A stretch of 64,000 nucleotides of DNA from Actinomycetes bacterium (GCA_029780675.1 JAKOYE010000255.1:1-64000), one strand, 5' to 3'. Shown: positions 29,658 to 39,038, counted from the stretch's first letter. The notes: a model not told the origin generated them from the letters alone. A program made the numbers and translations.

Positions 29658-31979
29658 TCACCCGGACTCGCCCCGCGTCGGCTCCCATCGAACCTCGTCG
29701 GCGGCCTTGTCCGGGCGCAGACCTCGCCAACTGGGATGGCGCAACCGGCCGTCGGGTGTCCGCTCCCCGTAGCGGACTTCGCCGACCAGTGCAGGACGGA
29801 CGAAGGTGACGCCCCGGAGTTCGGTGGCCGGCAGCGGCGCGTCGAATGGTGATTCCGCGGTGTTCAGCGGGGTGAGCACCTCCCTGAGGTGGGCCAGATC
29901 CCGCTCGGTGAAGCCGGTGCCCACGCGGCCGGCGAAACGCAGACCGGACCCGCCGTGGCCGGGGACTCCCATCAGCAACGAGCCGATACCCGAGGCTCGG
30001 CCGCCCTCGCCCCGCCGCCAGCCGCCGATCACCACCTCCTGGGTGTTCCAGTTCTTGTCCTTGAGCCAGGACGAGGATCGCCGCCCCGGCTGATAGGTGG
30101 ACTCCCACTTCTTCGCGACGACGCCCTCCCAGTTCCGCTTTCGCGAATACGCCAGCGCCTCGCGGCCGTCACCCTCAATAAGCGGCGGCACTGTGAGACG
30201 GGTTGCGGTGGAGACGGTTTCGAGTATCCGGCGGCGGTCGCGGTAGCCGGCGCGCAGGAGGGAACGGCCGTCCAGAAACAGAATGTCGAAGGCCCAGAAC
30301 TGGATTCGCCCGATGCGGGAGCGGTTCTGGATCGCATGGAAGCTCGGTACGTCGTGCTCGTCGAGTGCGACGATCTCGCCGTCGAGGATGGCGTGGTGCT
30401 CGGCGAGATCCTCGGCCAGTGGCAGCAGTTGCGGATACTCCGCAGTGACGTCACGACCGTTGCGGGACTGCAGGCGAAGTCGTCCGTGGTCCACCTCCAC
30501 CAGCATCCGGAAACCGTCGTACTTGCCCTCGAAGGCCCACTGCGCCTTGGTCAGCCGGTCCACTGAACCCGGCGTGGCCAGCATGGGCTCGAGGTCCCGC
30601 AAGCGATTCACCTGTTGTCCGGGGATTTCGGGCTGATCCTTCATCCGATGCGCCAGCCAGTGGTCGCCGTCGGTCTGGATCAGGGCGTAACGGCCGGATA
30701 TCCGTCGGCCACGCAGGTCGACGATCACCTCGCCACCCTCGGCGCCGCCGATCCGGAACTTCTCCGCGGTATAGGTACCGGAGTCCCAGATCGCCACCGT
30801 TCCGGCGCCGTACTCCCCCCGCGGAATCGTCCCGGAGAAGCTGGCGTACTCCAACGGGTGATCCTCGGTACGCACCGCCAGGTGGTTCTTCGACGGCCGA
30901 TCGGGGAGGTTCTTCGGAATCGCCCAGGACACCAGCACGCCGTCACGTTCGAGACGGAAGTCGTAGTGCAGTCGGCGGGCGTGGTGTTCCTGGATGACGA
31001 ATGTGGAGTCGCCGCCCGCCGTTGGTGCCGCAGCCGGAATCGGCTCCGGCGTCCTTCCGGCGGAACGTTTGCGCCGATAGCTGCTCAACCGGTCGGGACC
31101 GGGAGCGTCATCGTCCAGCCCCGCCAGCAGGTCACCGCCTTCGGCGACCCGGTTCAGCACCTCGTCGTAGCGCAGCTGCCGAACCTCGGGGTCGGCGATC
31201 TCCGCCCAGGTGCGGGGCGCGGCGACGGTCGGGAACTCCCGGCCCCGCATCGAGTACGGGGCAATGGTGGTCTTGGCCGCGTTGTTCTGGCTCCAGTCCA
31301 GGAACACCTTGCCGGCGCGCAGGCTGCGGGCCATCGTGGCGGTGACCAGGGTGGGCATCACCGCCTCGAGTTGCTCGGCCACCTGACGGGCCAGCATGGC
31401 CGCGCCGGCACTGCTGACGCCCGAGAGTCGCGCGTAGAGGTGCAGGCCCTTGCTGCCGCTGGTGAGCGGATACACCTGCAACCCGATATCCGCCATCAGG
31501 TCTCGCACCGCATGGGCCACCTCGCACAGCTGGGGCATGCCGACGCCCTCGCCTGGGTCGAGGTCGAACACCAGCCGGTCTGCGGGCCCCGGGGTGCCAT
31601 CGGCCGCGAAACGCCATTGCGGCACATGGACTTCCAGCGCGGCCTGCTGGGCGATCCAGGCCAGCCCGGCGGGGCTGTCGATGATCGGATAGACGGTGGT
31701 CCGCGAGCGGTGCGGCAGCGATCCACGGTGCAGCCAGGCCGGGGCCGACTTCGCCAGTTGCTTCTCGAAGAACGACGGGGCCTGCACCCCGTTCGGCCAG
31801 CGCTTACGGGTGGCGGGTCGTCCGGCGATGTGCGGGAGCATCACCTCGGCGATGGTGGTGTAGTAGCGGAACACCTCGGATTTCGGAGTGCCGGTCGCCG
31901 GGTAGAGCACCTTGTCGGGATTGGTCAAGGTGACCAGTGGCCCCGTCGTCGCCCCGGGCGGCCACACCGCGCTCATCAT
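29658..31979 (-). CDS. ligD: Multifunctional ATP-dependent DNA ligase LigD
   Basis: 773 residues in the mycobacterial order polymerase-phosphoesterase-ligase. POL domain (about 10-300): LVFDLDPGEGV with the two metal Asp and TSGSKGLHLYARL. PE domain (about 325-470): FVIQEHHARRLHYDFRLE with the His cluster. LIG domain (about 475-760): adenylated Lys486 in AFEGKYDGFRM, DGEIVALD and WEGVVAKKW. With Ku it carries out non-homologous end joining. It is divergent from ku with a small secreted-protein gene placed between. Confidence 0.97.
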   Translation of the reverse strand: MMSAVWPPGATTGPLVTLTNPDKVLYPATGTPKSEVFRYYTTIAEVMLPHIAGRPATRKRWPNGVQAPSFFEKQLAKSAPAWLHRGSLPHRSRTTVYPIIDSPAGLAWIAQQAALEVHVPQWRFAADGTPGPADRLVFDLDPGEGVGMPQLCEVAHAVRDLMADIGLQVYPLTSGSKGLHLYARLSGVSSAGAAMLARQVAEQLEAVMPTLVTATMARSLRAGKVFLDWSQNNAAKTTIAPYSMRGREFPTVAAPRTWAEIADPEVRQLRYDEVLNRVAEGGDLLAGLDDDAPGPDRLSSYRRKRSAGRTPEPIPAAAPTAGGDSTFVIQEHHARRLHYDFRLERDGVLVSWAIPKNLPDRPSKNHLAVRTEDHPLEYASFSGTIPRGEYGAGTVAIWDSGTYTAEKFRIGGAEGGEVIVDLRGRRISGRYALIQTDGDHWLAHRMKDQPEIPGQQVNRLRDLEPMLATPGSVDRLTKAQWAFEGKYDGFRMLVEVDHGRLRLQSRNGRDVTAEYPQLLPLAEDLAEHHAILDGEIVALDEHDVPSFHAIQNRSRIGRIQFWAFDILFLDGRSLLRAGYRDRRRILETVSTATRLTVPPLIEGDGREALAYSRKRNWEGVVAKKWESTYQPGRRSSSWLKDKNWNTQEVVIGGWRRGEGGRASGIGSLLMGVPGHGGSGLRFAGRVGTGFTERDLAHLREVLTPLNTAESPFDAPLPATELRGVTFVRPALVGEVRYGERTPDGRLRHPSWRGLRPDKAADEVRWEPTRGESG

Positions 31980-32054
31980 CGGACAGCCATCATCGGGCGG
32001 TCACCATCGGACATTCACCATCCTCACCGTATTACCCGCTGTTAGCCTCGGGCG

Positions 32055-32279
32055 GTGATCAGATTCTCCGTTTCTGCGCTCGCAGTGGCAGCGGTGATGC
32101 TGGCCGCACCGCAGGCCGGCGCCGACCCCGAGGATCTTGAACCGACGTGCACCAGCGGTCAGGTTCCGCAGGCGGGTGCGTGCAAGCCCCCGTCTACCGG
32201 GGACACCTCCGGGAGCGCTCCGGGCGCCGACCCCCAGATCCCCCTGGGCCTGACCCCGGAAAGCGTGCCTGCGGTCTGA
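32055..32279 (+). CDS. Small secreted protein
   Basis: 74 residues, GTG start. A signal peptide (FSVSALAVAAVMLAAPQAGA, cut after AGA) is followed by a short Pro/Gly-rich mature part with two Cys (TCTSGQVPQAGACKPP) that could form a disulphide. No recognised domain. Such short exported peptides are common in mycobacteria. It shares the divergent region with ligD and precedes ku by 44 bp. Confidence 0.7.
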   Translation: MIRFSVSALAVAAVMLAAPQAGADPEDLEPTCTSGQVPQAGACKPPSTGDTSGSAPGADPQIPLGLTPESVPAV

Positions 32280-32297
32280 GCCGACCGCCGATTAAAA

Positions 32298-32314
32298 ATG
32301 CCCACGCTGGGCAT
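32298..32314. promoter_or_regulatory. Palindrome in the ku promoter
   Basis: ATGCCCA-CGC-TGGGCAT is a perfect 7-3-7 inverted repeat. It abuts CATACT (32312-32317), a -10-like element at the spacing that would make the ku message leaderless from ATG 32324. It could be an operator. Confidence 0.5.
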
Positions 32315-32323
32315 ACTGACCTC

Positions 32324-33211
32324 ATGCGTTCCATCTGGAAAGGCGCGGTCGCGTTCGGACTGGTGAACGTCCCGGTGAAGGTGTACAGCGCGACCGAGGA
32401 TCATGACCTGAAGTTCCACCAGGTCCACGCCAGGGACAACGGGCGCATCCAGTACAAGCGGGTGTGCAGCGAGTGCGGCGAAGTGGTGGAGTACCGGGAC
32501 ATCGCCAAGGCCTACGAGTCCGAAGACGGCCGGATGGTGGTGATCACCGATGCCGACATCGCCACCCTGCCCGAGGAACGCAGCCGCGAGATCGAGGTAC
32601 TGGAGTTCGTTCCCGCATCCGATATCGACCCACTGATGTACGACCGAAGTTATTACCTCGATCCCGACGGCAAGTCCACGAAATCCTATGTGCTGCTGGC
32701 GAAGACGTTGGCCGAGACGGAACGGGTGGCGATCGTCCACTTCGCATTGCGCAACAAGACGCGACTGGCGGCCCTGCGGGTCAAGGAATTCACCGGGGCC
32801 GACGGGCCACGCACGGTGATGGTGGTGCACACACTGCTGTGGCCGGACGAGATCCGCGAACCGGACTTCCCGTCGCTGGATACCCCGCCGGAGGTGCGGC
32901 CCGCGGAGTTGACGATGGCCGGACAGGTGGTGGAGTCGATGGTCGCCGACTTCCACCCCGAAGAGTTCACCGACACCTATCAGCACCAGCTGCGCGAACT
33001 CGTCGAAGCCAAACTTGAGGGCGGCGAAGCGTTCACCGCCGGGGAGAAGACACCCCGATCGGACGACACCGAGGATGTCTCCGACCTGCTGGCCAAGTTG
33101 GAGGCAAGCGTGCGGCGCCGGCGCCGGGAACGCGCGGGCGACCCCCAACAGGAGAAGGCCCAGCAAGAAATAGAACGTGTTCCAGCCAAACCTGTTAGAA
33201 CAAGTGGGTGA
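32324..33211 (+). CDS. ku: Ku end-binding protein of NHEJ
   Basis: 295-residue bacterial Ku. The Ku-core start [20 protein letters not shown] and the strands [18 protein letters not shown], then [17 protein letters not shown] and [21 protein letters not shown] are typical. The C-terminus is basic ([12 protein letters not shown]), as in mycobacterial Ku. It loads LigD on double-strand ends and stimulates UvrD1. Its last codons carry a KstR-like motif and its stop overlaps the next gene (GTGA). The longer open frame from 32147 overlaps the secreted-protein gene and is not used. Confidence 0.96.
   Translation: MRSIWKGAVAFGLVNVPVKVYSATEDHDLKFHQVHARDNGRIQYKRVCSECGEVVEYRDIAKAYESEDGRMVVITDADIATLPEERSREIEVLEFVPASDIDPLMYDRSYYLDPDGKSTKSYVLLAKTLAETERVAIVHFALRNKTRLAALRVKEFTGADGPRTVMVVHTLLWPDEIREPDFPSLDTPPEVRPAELTMAGQVVESMVADFHPEEFTDTYQHQLRELVEAKLEGGEAFTAGEKTPRSDDTEDVSDLLAKLEASVRRRRRERAGDPQQEKAQQEIERVPAKPVRTSG
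33171..33184. promoter_or_regulatory. KstR-like operator inside the end of ku, upstream of the SDR
   Basis: TAGAACGTGTTCCA fits TnnAACnnGTTnnA with one asymmetry in the outer arms. It lies 23 bp before the SDR GTG, within ku codons. A half-site TTAGAAC follows at 33195-33201. Confidence 0.6.
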
Positions 33212-33999
33212 TCCTCGACAGATTCCGGCTTGACGGACAGGTGGCGGTGGTCACCGGGGCGGGCCGCGGCCTGGGAGCGGCGATCGCCGTCGCTTTCGCC
33301 GAGGTCGGCGCCAATGTCCTCATCTCCTCCCGCACCGAATCGGAACTGGAGTCGGTGGCCGCCCGGATCGAACATGCCGGCGCGCGCGCCCATATCGTCG
33401 TCGCCGACCTCGCCCAACCCGATACGACAGCGGGCCTGGCCGCCCAGGCGGTCGCCGCCTTCGGCCGGTTGGACATCGTGGTCAACAACGTCGGCGGGTC
33501 GATGCCGAACACTCTGTTGACGACCACGGTCAAGGACATGCGGGATGCCTTCACCTTCAATGTGCTGACCGCGCACGCCCTGACCGTCGCCGCCGCACCG
33601 TTGATGCTGGAGCACGCCGGCGGCGGCTCGATCATCAACATCAGTTCCACCATGGGCCGGCTTGCCGGTCGGGGGTTCGCCGCTTACAGCACCGCCAAAG
33701 CTGCTCTGGCGCACTACACCCGGTTGACCGCCCTGGACCTGTGTCCGCGGATACGGGTCAACGCCATCGCCCCGGGCTCCATCATGACCTCGGCACTGGA
33801 GATCGTCGCCGCCAACGACGCGCTACGGGAGCCGATGGAACGGGCCACCCCGTTGCGCCGTCTCGGCGACCCGGTCGACATCGCCGCCGCCGCCGTCTAT
33901 CTGGCCTCCCCCGCCGGCAGCTACCTGACCGGCAAGATGCTCGAGGTCGATGGCGGCCTGACGGTGCCCAATCTGGATTTGCCCATCCCCGACCTGTAA
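33208..33999 (+). CDS. Short-chain dehydrogenase/reductase, Rv0927c-like
   Basis: 263 residues, GTG start overlapping the ku stop. NAD(P) motif [25 protein letters not shown], catalytic [25 protein letters not shown] and the C-terminal [27 protein letters not shown] end. The group includes 3-oxoacyl-ACP reductase and steroid dehydrogenase-like enzymes; substrate unknown. The operator just upstream suggests control with lipid/sterol genes. The DapB-like gene follows 30 bp later, most likely in one operon. Confidence 0.88.
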   Translation: MILDRFRLDGQVAVVTGAGRGLGAAIAVAFAEVGANVLISSRTESELESVAARIEHAGARAHIVVADLAQPDTTAGLAAQAVAAFGRLDIVVNNVGGSMPNTLLTTTVKDMRDAFTFNVLTAHALTVAAAPLMLEHAGGGSIINISSTMGRLAGRGFAAYSTAKAALAHYTRLTALDLCPRIRVNAIAPGSIMTSALEIVAANDALREPMERATPLRRLGDPVDIAAAAVYLASPAGSYLTGKMLEVDGGLTVPNLDLPIPDL

Positions 34000-34029
34000 A
34001 CCCGTCCGATCGAACCGAAGGAGCCCCGT

Positions 34030-35106
34030 ATGCCCATCCGCGTCGCCCAGATCGGCACCGGCAACGTCGGCGGCCACGCCCTGAAGGCACTGATCACCAA
34101 CCCGGCCTACGAACTCACCGCGGTCTGGGTGTCCTCGGAATCCAAGGCCGGCAAGGATGCGGCCGAACTCATCGGACTGGATACCGTCACCGGAATCAAG
34201 GCCACCACCGATCTCGACGAGGTGCTGGCCACCACACCGGACTGCGCGGTCTACACGGCCATGGCCGACAACCGGTTGGCGGAGGCTCTCGAGGACTACC
34301 GCCGCATCCTCGCCGCGGGAGTGAACGTGGTCGGCAGCGGCCCGGTATTCCTGCAGTGGCCGTGGCAGGTGATCCCGGATGAGATGGTCGCCCCGATCGA
34401 AGATGCTGCACGACAGGGAAAGTCGAGCCTGTTCGTCAACGGCATCGACCCGGGTTTCGCCAACGACCTGATCCCTCTGGCCTTGACCGGAACCTGCCAG
34501 AGCATTCAGCAGGTGCGCTGCATGGAGATCGTCAACTACGCGACGTATGACAGCGCCACGGTGATGTTCGACGTGATGGGCTTCGGCAAGCCGATGGACG
34601 AGATTCCGATCCTGCTGCAACCGGGTGTGCTCAGCATCGGCTGGGGATCGGTGGTCCGCCAGATCGCCGCCGGACTCGGCGTGGAACTCGACGGACTGGA
34701 GGAGATCTACGTTCGCGAACCGGCCCCCGAGTCCTTCGACATCGCCTCCGGCCATATCGCCAAGGGCACCGCGGCGGCATTGCGGTTCGAGGTGATCGGC
34801 CTGGTGAACGGTGCCCCGGCCGTGGTTCTCGAACACATCACCCGACTGCGCGACGACCTGTGCCCGGATTGGCCGCAACCCGCCCAGGTGGGCGGCAACT
34901 ACCGGGTCGAGATCACCGGCGAACCCTGCTACGCCCTGGATCTGTGCCTGTCGAGTCCCAACGGGGACCACAACCACGCCGGGGTGCTGGCGACCGCCAT
35001 GCGGGTGGTCAACGCCATCCCGGCCGTCGTCGCCGCCGAGCCGGGTATCTGCACGACCATGACGCTTCCCCTCGTGACCGGCACCGGCTTGTACTCTGCC
35101 CCCTGA
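34030..35106 (+). CDS. DapB-like NAD(P)H-dependent dehydrogenase, Rv0926c-like
   Basis: 358 residues. A GxGxxG dinucleotide fold starts at residue 4 (VAQIGTGNVGGHALKALI) and the body resembles the dihydrodipicolinate-reductase-like/2,4-diaminopentanoate dehydrogenase group (VNVVGSGPVFLQWPW, GIDPGFANDLIPLAL). The true reaction is unknown; it is not a canonical DapB, which is about 250 residues. GAAGGAG 6 nt before the ATG supports the start. Pairs with the upstream SDR. Confidence 0.85.
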   Translation: MPIRVAQIGTGNVGGHALKALITNPAYELTAVWVSSESKAGKDAAELIGLDTVTGIKATTDLDEVLATTPDCAVYTAMADNRLAEALEDYRRILAAGVNVVGSGPVFLQWPWQVIPDEMVAPIEDAARQGKSSLFVNGIDPGFANDLIPLALTGTCQSIQQVRCMEIVNYATYDSATVMFDVMGFGKPMDEIPILLQPGVLSIGWGSVVRQIAAGLGVELDGLEEIYVREPAPESFDIASGHIAKGTAAALRFEVIGLVNGAPAVVLEHITRLRDDLCPDWPQPAQVGGNYRVEITGEPCYALDLCLSSPNGDHNHAGVLATAMRVVNAIPAVVAAEPGICTTMTLPLVTGTGLYSAP

Positions 35107-35107
35107 C

Positions 35108-35350
35108 ATGAGACTCGTTGCCGCATTTCTGGCGTGGGTGGCCGCCGTCGTCGTGGCGGCACCCGCGGGTGCGGCACCGGATTGTTCGAACATCGGGCCC
35201 AACACGCGGATGTGCAGCAACCCGGGGCACGCGGCCATCGTCACGTCCCCGGATCCGGCGTTCACCAACCCCTACCCCGGTTGGGGATTCGGCACCCTGG
35301 GCATCCCCGCCATCGGGATCGGCGGCGGCGGGTTCTGGATCGGGATGTGA
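35108..35350 (+). CDS. Small secreted protein coupled to mntH
   Basis: 80 residues. Signal peptide (LVAAFLAWVAAVVVAAPAGA), then a short mature chain with two Cys in PDCSNIGPNTRMCSNPGH and a Gly-rich end (GIPAIGIGGGGFWIGM). No known domain. It begins 1 bp after the previous stop and its TGA overlaps the mntH GTG, so it is translated in series with the transporter. Confidence 0.75.
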   Translation: MRLVAAFLAWVAAVVVAAPAGAAPDCSNIGPNTRMCSNPGHAAIVTSPDPAFTNPYPGWGFGTLGIPAIGIGGGGFWIGM

Positions 35351-36567
35351 CGACGACTCGCCCGGGCAGCCGCCCGGTCCGGTACCTGCTCGGTCCGGCC
35401 TTCGTCGCGGCGATCGCCTACGTCGACCCGGGCAATATCGCCGCCAACGTCAGCGCCGGATCGGAGTTCGGCTTTCTGCTGGTGTGGGTCATCGTGGCCG
35501 CCAATGTGATGGCCGGATTGGTGCAGTACCTCAGCGCGAAACTGGGTTTGGTCACGGGCAGCACCCTGCCGGAAGCGGTGCGGGACCGGACCGGCACCCC
35601 GGCCCGGATCGGCTACTGGCTGCAGGCCGAACTCGTCGCGATCGCCACCGATCTCGCCGAGGTTATCGGCGGGGCACTCGCCCTCTATCTGCTGTTCGAC
35701 CTGCCGCTTCTGATCGGCGGCGTGATCACCGGCATGGTGTCGCTGCTGCTGCTGGCCGTCGGAGACCGGCGCGGGCAACGCATGTTCGAGCGGGTGATCA
35801 CCGGCCTACTGCTGATCATCACCATCGGCTTCCTGGCCGGCCTGGTGGTCAACCCACCACCGGCCGCCGATGTCGCCGGCGGTCTGGTTCCACGGTTCGA
35901 CGGCGTCCAGAGCGTGCTGCTGGCAACCGCCATGCTGGGGGCCACCGTGATGCCGCACGCCGTCTACCTGCATTCCGGTCTGGCACGCGACCGGCACGGC
36001 CATCCCGCGCCGGGCGCCGAGCGAGCCACCCTGCTGCAGGCGACGCGCTGGGACGTCGGTCTCGCGATGCTGGTGGCCGGCACGGTCAATCTGTCCCTGT
36101 TGTTGGTGGCCGCCACCAACCTGCGCGGCAGGGAGGGCACCGACACCATCACCGGCGCGCACGCCGCGGTCGCCGAGGAACTCGGCCCGTCCCTGGCGCT
36201 GCTGTTCGCCATCGGCCTGCTGGCCTCCGGCCTGGCGTCGACGTCGGTGGGCGCCTACGCCGGGTCGATGATCATGCAGGGGCTGCTGCGCCGGTCCTTC
36301 CCATTGCTGGTGCGGCGGCTGATGACCCTGCTTCCGGCACTGGCCGTGCTGGCCGCCGGGGTCGATCCGACCCGGGCGCTGGTGCTGTCCCAGGTCGTGC
36401 TGTCCTTCGGGATTCCGTTCGCGCTGATCCCCCTGGTGCGGCTGACCAGCGATCGCTCGCTCATGGGCGCCGACGTGAACCGGCGGCTGACCACCGCGCT
36501 GGGCTGGACGGTCGCCGCGCTCATCACATTGCTCAATGTGGCGCTGATCTACCTCACCCTGACATGA
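35347..36567 (+). CDS. mntH: Nramp-type divalent metal (Mn/Fe) transporter MntH
   Basis: 406 residues, about 11 helices. The two metal-binding helices are evident: DPGN in AYVDPGNIAANVSAG (helix 1) and MPH in LGATVMPHAVYLHS (helix 6). Proton-driven Mn2+/Fe2+ import is the family role; the M. tuberculosis counterpart is Rv0924c. GTG 35347 overlaps the upstream stop (GTGA). A longer in-frame reading from 35134 runs through the secreted-protein gene and is rejected. Confidence 0.95.
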   Translation: MTTTRPGSRPVRYLLGPAFVAAIAYVDPGNIAANVSAGSEFGFLLVWVIVAANVMAGLVQYLSAKLGLVTGSTLPEAVRDRTGTPARIGYWLQAELVAIATDLAEVIGGALALYLLFDLPLLIGGVITGMVSLLLLAVGDRRGQRMFERVITGLLLIITIGFLAGLVVNPPPAADVAGGLVPRFDGVQSVLLATAMLGATVMPHAVYLHSGLARDRHGHPAPGAERATLLQATRWDVGLAMLVAGTVNLSLLLVAATNLRGREGTDTITGAHAAVAEELGPSLALLFAIGLLASGLASTSVGAYAGSMIMQGLLRRSFPLLVRRLMTLLPALAVLAAGVDPTRALVLSQVVLSFGIPFALIPLVRLTSDRSLMGADVNRRLTTALGWTVAALITLLNVALIYLTLT

Positions 36568-36612
36568 GTGACGGCACCCCGACATAAGTGATGGTCGTCA
36601 CACGCCCGGAAC

Positions 36613-36639
36613 CCATCCGACGGGCGCCCGGCATCGAAT
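36613..36639 (+). promoter_or_regulatory. SigK-type promoter upstream of the DUF1365-sigK-rskA unit
   Basis: CCATCC (36613-36618) and TCGAAT (36634-36639) are 15 bp apart. The published SigK promoter at mpt70/mpt83 has CCATCC and CCGAAT with about 16-17 bp. The -10 lies 7 bp before the GTG at 36647, suggesting a leaderless, autoregulated transcript. Confidence 0.6.
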
Positions 36640-36646
36640 CAGGGGT

Positions 36647-37459
36647 GTGAAAGCTGCGTTGTACCCCACTCGGGTCACCCACCTGCATCGCTCACCCGTG
36701 CGCCACTACGCCGAGCACCGCAGCTACAGCTGGCTCGTCGACCTCGACGACCTGCCGCGGCTGCCCCGCGTTCTGCGTCCGTTCGCCCGGTTCGAGGCCG
36801 CCGACCACCTCGAGGGCGGGCCGAACGACACCCTGCGCCAGCGGGTGGACGCGTTCCTGGCCCGCAACGGGGTGTTCCTGCCCGGTGGCCGGGTCACCGC
36901 GCTGCTGATGCCGCGCGTCCTGGGCCGGGCGTTCAACCCGCTGAGCCTGTTCTGGTGCTACGACGCCGCGGGCGTGTTGCGCGGTGTCGTCGCCGAAATG
37001 CAGACTCTCGACGGGGAACGGCGCGCCTATCTGCTGCCGCCCACGGACGGCGGCCCCGCGGCCGTCATCGGGGCTGCGTCGAACGAGCCCTTCGCCGGCC
37101 AGGGTGGCTACTTCCTGGTGCGGGCGCCGGAGCCGTCGGAGACGCTGGACCTGACCGTCTCGCTCCATCGCGACAACACCGCGGCGATGGTCGCCACCTG
37201 GCGCGGACGGCGCCGCACCGCCACCGCCGCCCGCGTTCTGGGTCTACAGTTCAGCGTTCCGATGGCGCCCCTGATGGCCGAATTGAGCATGCGCTGGCAG
37301 GCAGCGATGCTGCGCCTGCTGGGCGCGCCGAAGGCCGCCCAGCCTGCGACCGCTTCCGCCGGCCCGTCGCCGCACCGCGCTCCGAACCCGAATCGCGCCG
37401 TCCGTAGCACCTCGTCCGCTGCATGGAGCGCGAAAGGGCGTTCCTGGGCACCGTCGTGA
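36647..37459 (+). CDS. DUF1365 family protein (sigK-locus gene, Rv0448c-like)
   Basis: 270 residues, GTG start. Family blocks: LYPTRVTHLHRSPVRHYAEH, RVLGRAFNPLSLFWCYD, VAEMQTLDGERRAYLLPP. In M. tuberculosis the sigK cluster runs FAD oxidoreductase-DUF1365-ufaA1-Rv0446c-sigK-rskA; here only DUF1365, sigK and rskA remain. The last 50 residues (from QPATASAGPSP) are low-complexity and look like read-through into non-family sequence, since Rv0448c is about 221 residues. Possible role: modification of lipids with the missing partners. Confidence 0.85.
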   Translation: MKAALYPTRVTHLHRSPVRHYAEHRSYSWLVDLDDLPRLPRVLRPFARFEAADHLEGGPNDTLRQRVDAFLARNGVFLPGGRVTALLMPRVLGRAFNPLSLFWCYDAAGVLRGVVAEMQTLDGERRAYLLPPTDGGPAAVIGAASNEPFAGQGGYFLVRAPEPSETLDLTVSLHRDNTAAMVATWRGRRRTATAARVLGLQFSVPMAPLMAELSMRWQAAMLRLLGAPKAAQPATASAGPSPHRAPNPNRAVRSTSSAAWSAKGRSWAPS

Positions 37460-37524
37460 TCCAGCTTCTGGACCGGGCGGTTACGCTTCGGAATGATGGC
37501 ACCGACAACCTCAGGTATCAGCCG

Positions 37525-38070
37525 GTGACCGCCGACCTCGACGCGCTGCTGCGCCGGGTCGCTCAGCGGGACCGGGACGCCTTCGCCTCCTTTTACGACG
37601 CCACCCGCTCCCGGGTGTACGGCATGGTGCTGCGGGTACTTCGCGATCACGGGTACAGCGAGGAAACCACGCAGGAGATCTACCTGCAGGTGTGGCGGAC
37701 CGCGGAAAGCTATGACCCCGCCTCCGGCAGCGCGCTCGCATGGCTGCTGACCCTGGCCCACCGACGTGCCGTCGACCGGGTGCGTTCCGAGCAGGCGGCG
37801 ACCCAGCGCGATTCGCGCTACGGCGCCGCAACCGTCGATCGCGACGTGGACCACGTCACCGACATGGTGATCTCCGGAGAGGAGCGCCGCCGGGTGACCG
37901 CCTGCCTGGGCGGACTCACCGACGTCCAGCGCGAGTGCATCGAGCTGGCGTACTACCAGGGCCTGACGTACGTACAGGTCTCGGAGAAGCTCTCGGCGAA
38001 CCTGGCCACCATCAAGTCCCGGATGCGCGATGCGCTCCGTGGGCTGCGCAACTGCCTGGGTGTGGGGTGA
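37525..38070 (+). CDS. sigK: ECF sigma factor SigK
   Basis: 181 residues from GTG 37525. Region 2: [19 protein letters not shown] and [36 protein letters not shown]; region 4: [19 protein letters not shown] with [13 protein letters not shown]. The agreement with M. tuberculosis SigK is high across the length (for example YGAATVDRD). SigK drives mpt70/mpt83-type genes and its own cluster. A longer frame from 37423 overlaps DUF1365 and has no family match. Confidence 0.92.
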   Translation: MTADLDALLRRVAQRDRDAFASFYDATRSRVYGMVLRVLRDHGYSEETTQEIYLQVWRTAESYDPASGSALAWLLTLAHRRAVDRVRSEQAATQRDSRYGAATVDRDVDHVTDMVISGEERRRVTACLGGLTDVQRECIELAYYQGLTYVQVSEKLSANLATIKSRMRDALRGLRNCLGVG

Positions 38071-38080
38071 GGCGACGGCA

Positions 38081-38830
38081 ATGACTCATCCACATGGACC
38101 CCGCTCACACGAACCCCAGAACCCCGGCTCCGATCTGATCGATCTGGCGGTGCCCTATGCCCTGCACGCGCTCCCCGACGCCGAACGCGACGAAGTGGAG
38201 ACCCGCCTGGCGCACGCCGGGCTGGCCACTGTCGACGCCTTCTACGACGAGGTCCGCGCGGTTCGCGAGACCATGGCCGTCGTGTCGACCGCGACGGCCG
38301 CGGAACCACCGGACTCCCTGCGAGAACGACTCCTGACCGCCGTCGCCGACGACAACGTCCGGACACTGCCGGATCGGCGTGCCTCCCGGCGCCGCACGGC
38401 ATGGCTGTCGGCAGCGGCCGCGGCCGTCATCGGCCTCGGCGCGCTCGGTGTAGGCCTGTCACTTCGGCCGCCCGAGCCGCAGCAGACCACCGCTCAGCAG
38501 GTATTCTCCGCCCCGGATGTGCACACCGTGTCCGGAGCCATCCCGGCCGGCGGGACCGCTACCGTCGTCTTCTCCCGGGACCGCAACGCCGGGGTGCTGG
38601 TCATGAACGACGTACCGCCCCCCTCACCAGGGACGGTGTACCAAATGTGGCTGGTCAGCGACTCGGGCGCGACGTCGGCCGGGACGATGGACGCCGCCGC
38701 GGTGGCACCTTCGACTACGGCGGTGCTGTCGAATCTCGGCAACTCGACCAAGCTGGCGTTCACCGTCGAACCAGGCACCGGATCGACCACGCCGACCGGT
38801 GCGCTGATCGCCGAACTGCCACTCACCTGA
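38081..38830 (+). CDS. rskA: Anti-sigma K factor RskA
   Basis: 249 residues. N-terminal cytosolic anti-sigma domain ([20 protein letters not shown], about residues 20-95), one membrane helix ([21 protein letters not shown], about residues 107-127), and an extracytoplasmic RskA domain ([20 protein letters not shown]). It holds SigK inactive until regulated proteolysis. Starts 11 bp after the sigK stop in the same transcript. Confidence 0.93.
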   Translation: MTHPHGPRSHEPQNPGSDLIDLAVPYALHALPDAERDEVETRLAHAGLATVDAFYDEVRAVRETMAVVSTATAAEPPDSLRERLLTAVADDNVRTLPDRRASRRRTAWLSAAAAAVIGLGALGVGLSLRPPEPQQTTAQQVFSAPDVHTVSGAIPAGGTATVVFSRDRNAGVLVMNDVPPPSPGTVYQMWLVSDSGATSAGTMDAAAVAPSTTAVLSNLGNSTKLAFTVEPGTGSTTPTGALIAELPLT

Positions 38831-39029
38831 CGCCGCCGCAAAGCCCGTCACGTGCGCCGGATTCGGCGCGCGCGGACCACGTGAACACGGATTTCCCAGT
38901 TCGGGACTATCATGGTGGTTACTTTGCGCAGGTCGTCAACGCATTGCGGTGACTATCAGAGCCGAGATGTTTGGCCTGCGCCCGCCCGGGGTGACCGCCA
39001 CAGGTGCCCCGGAAGCGACGCGAAAGGCG
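38831..39029. other. Intergenic region after rskA
   Basis: About 200 bp with no supportable gene. It contains CACGTG-type palindromes at 38849 and 38878 but no clear terminator. A longer frame covering 38949 onwards enters the small ORF below. Confidence 0.4.
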
Positions 39030-39038
39030 GTGAGCACC

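Noticed and set aside
37460..37524. A second SigK promoter directly before sigK
   Set aside because: No CCATCC/CCGAAT pair is present in the 65-bp spacer; only the one before DUF1365 fits.
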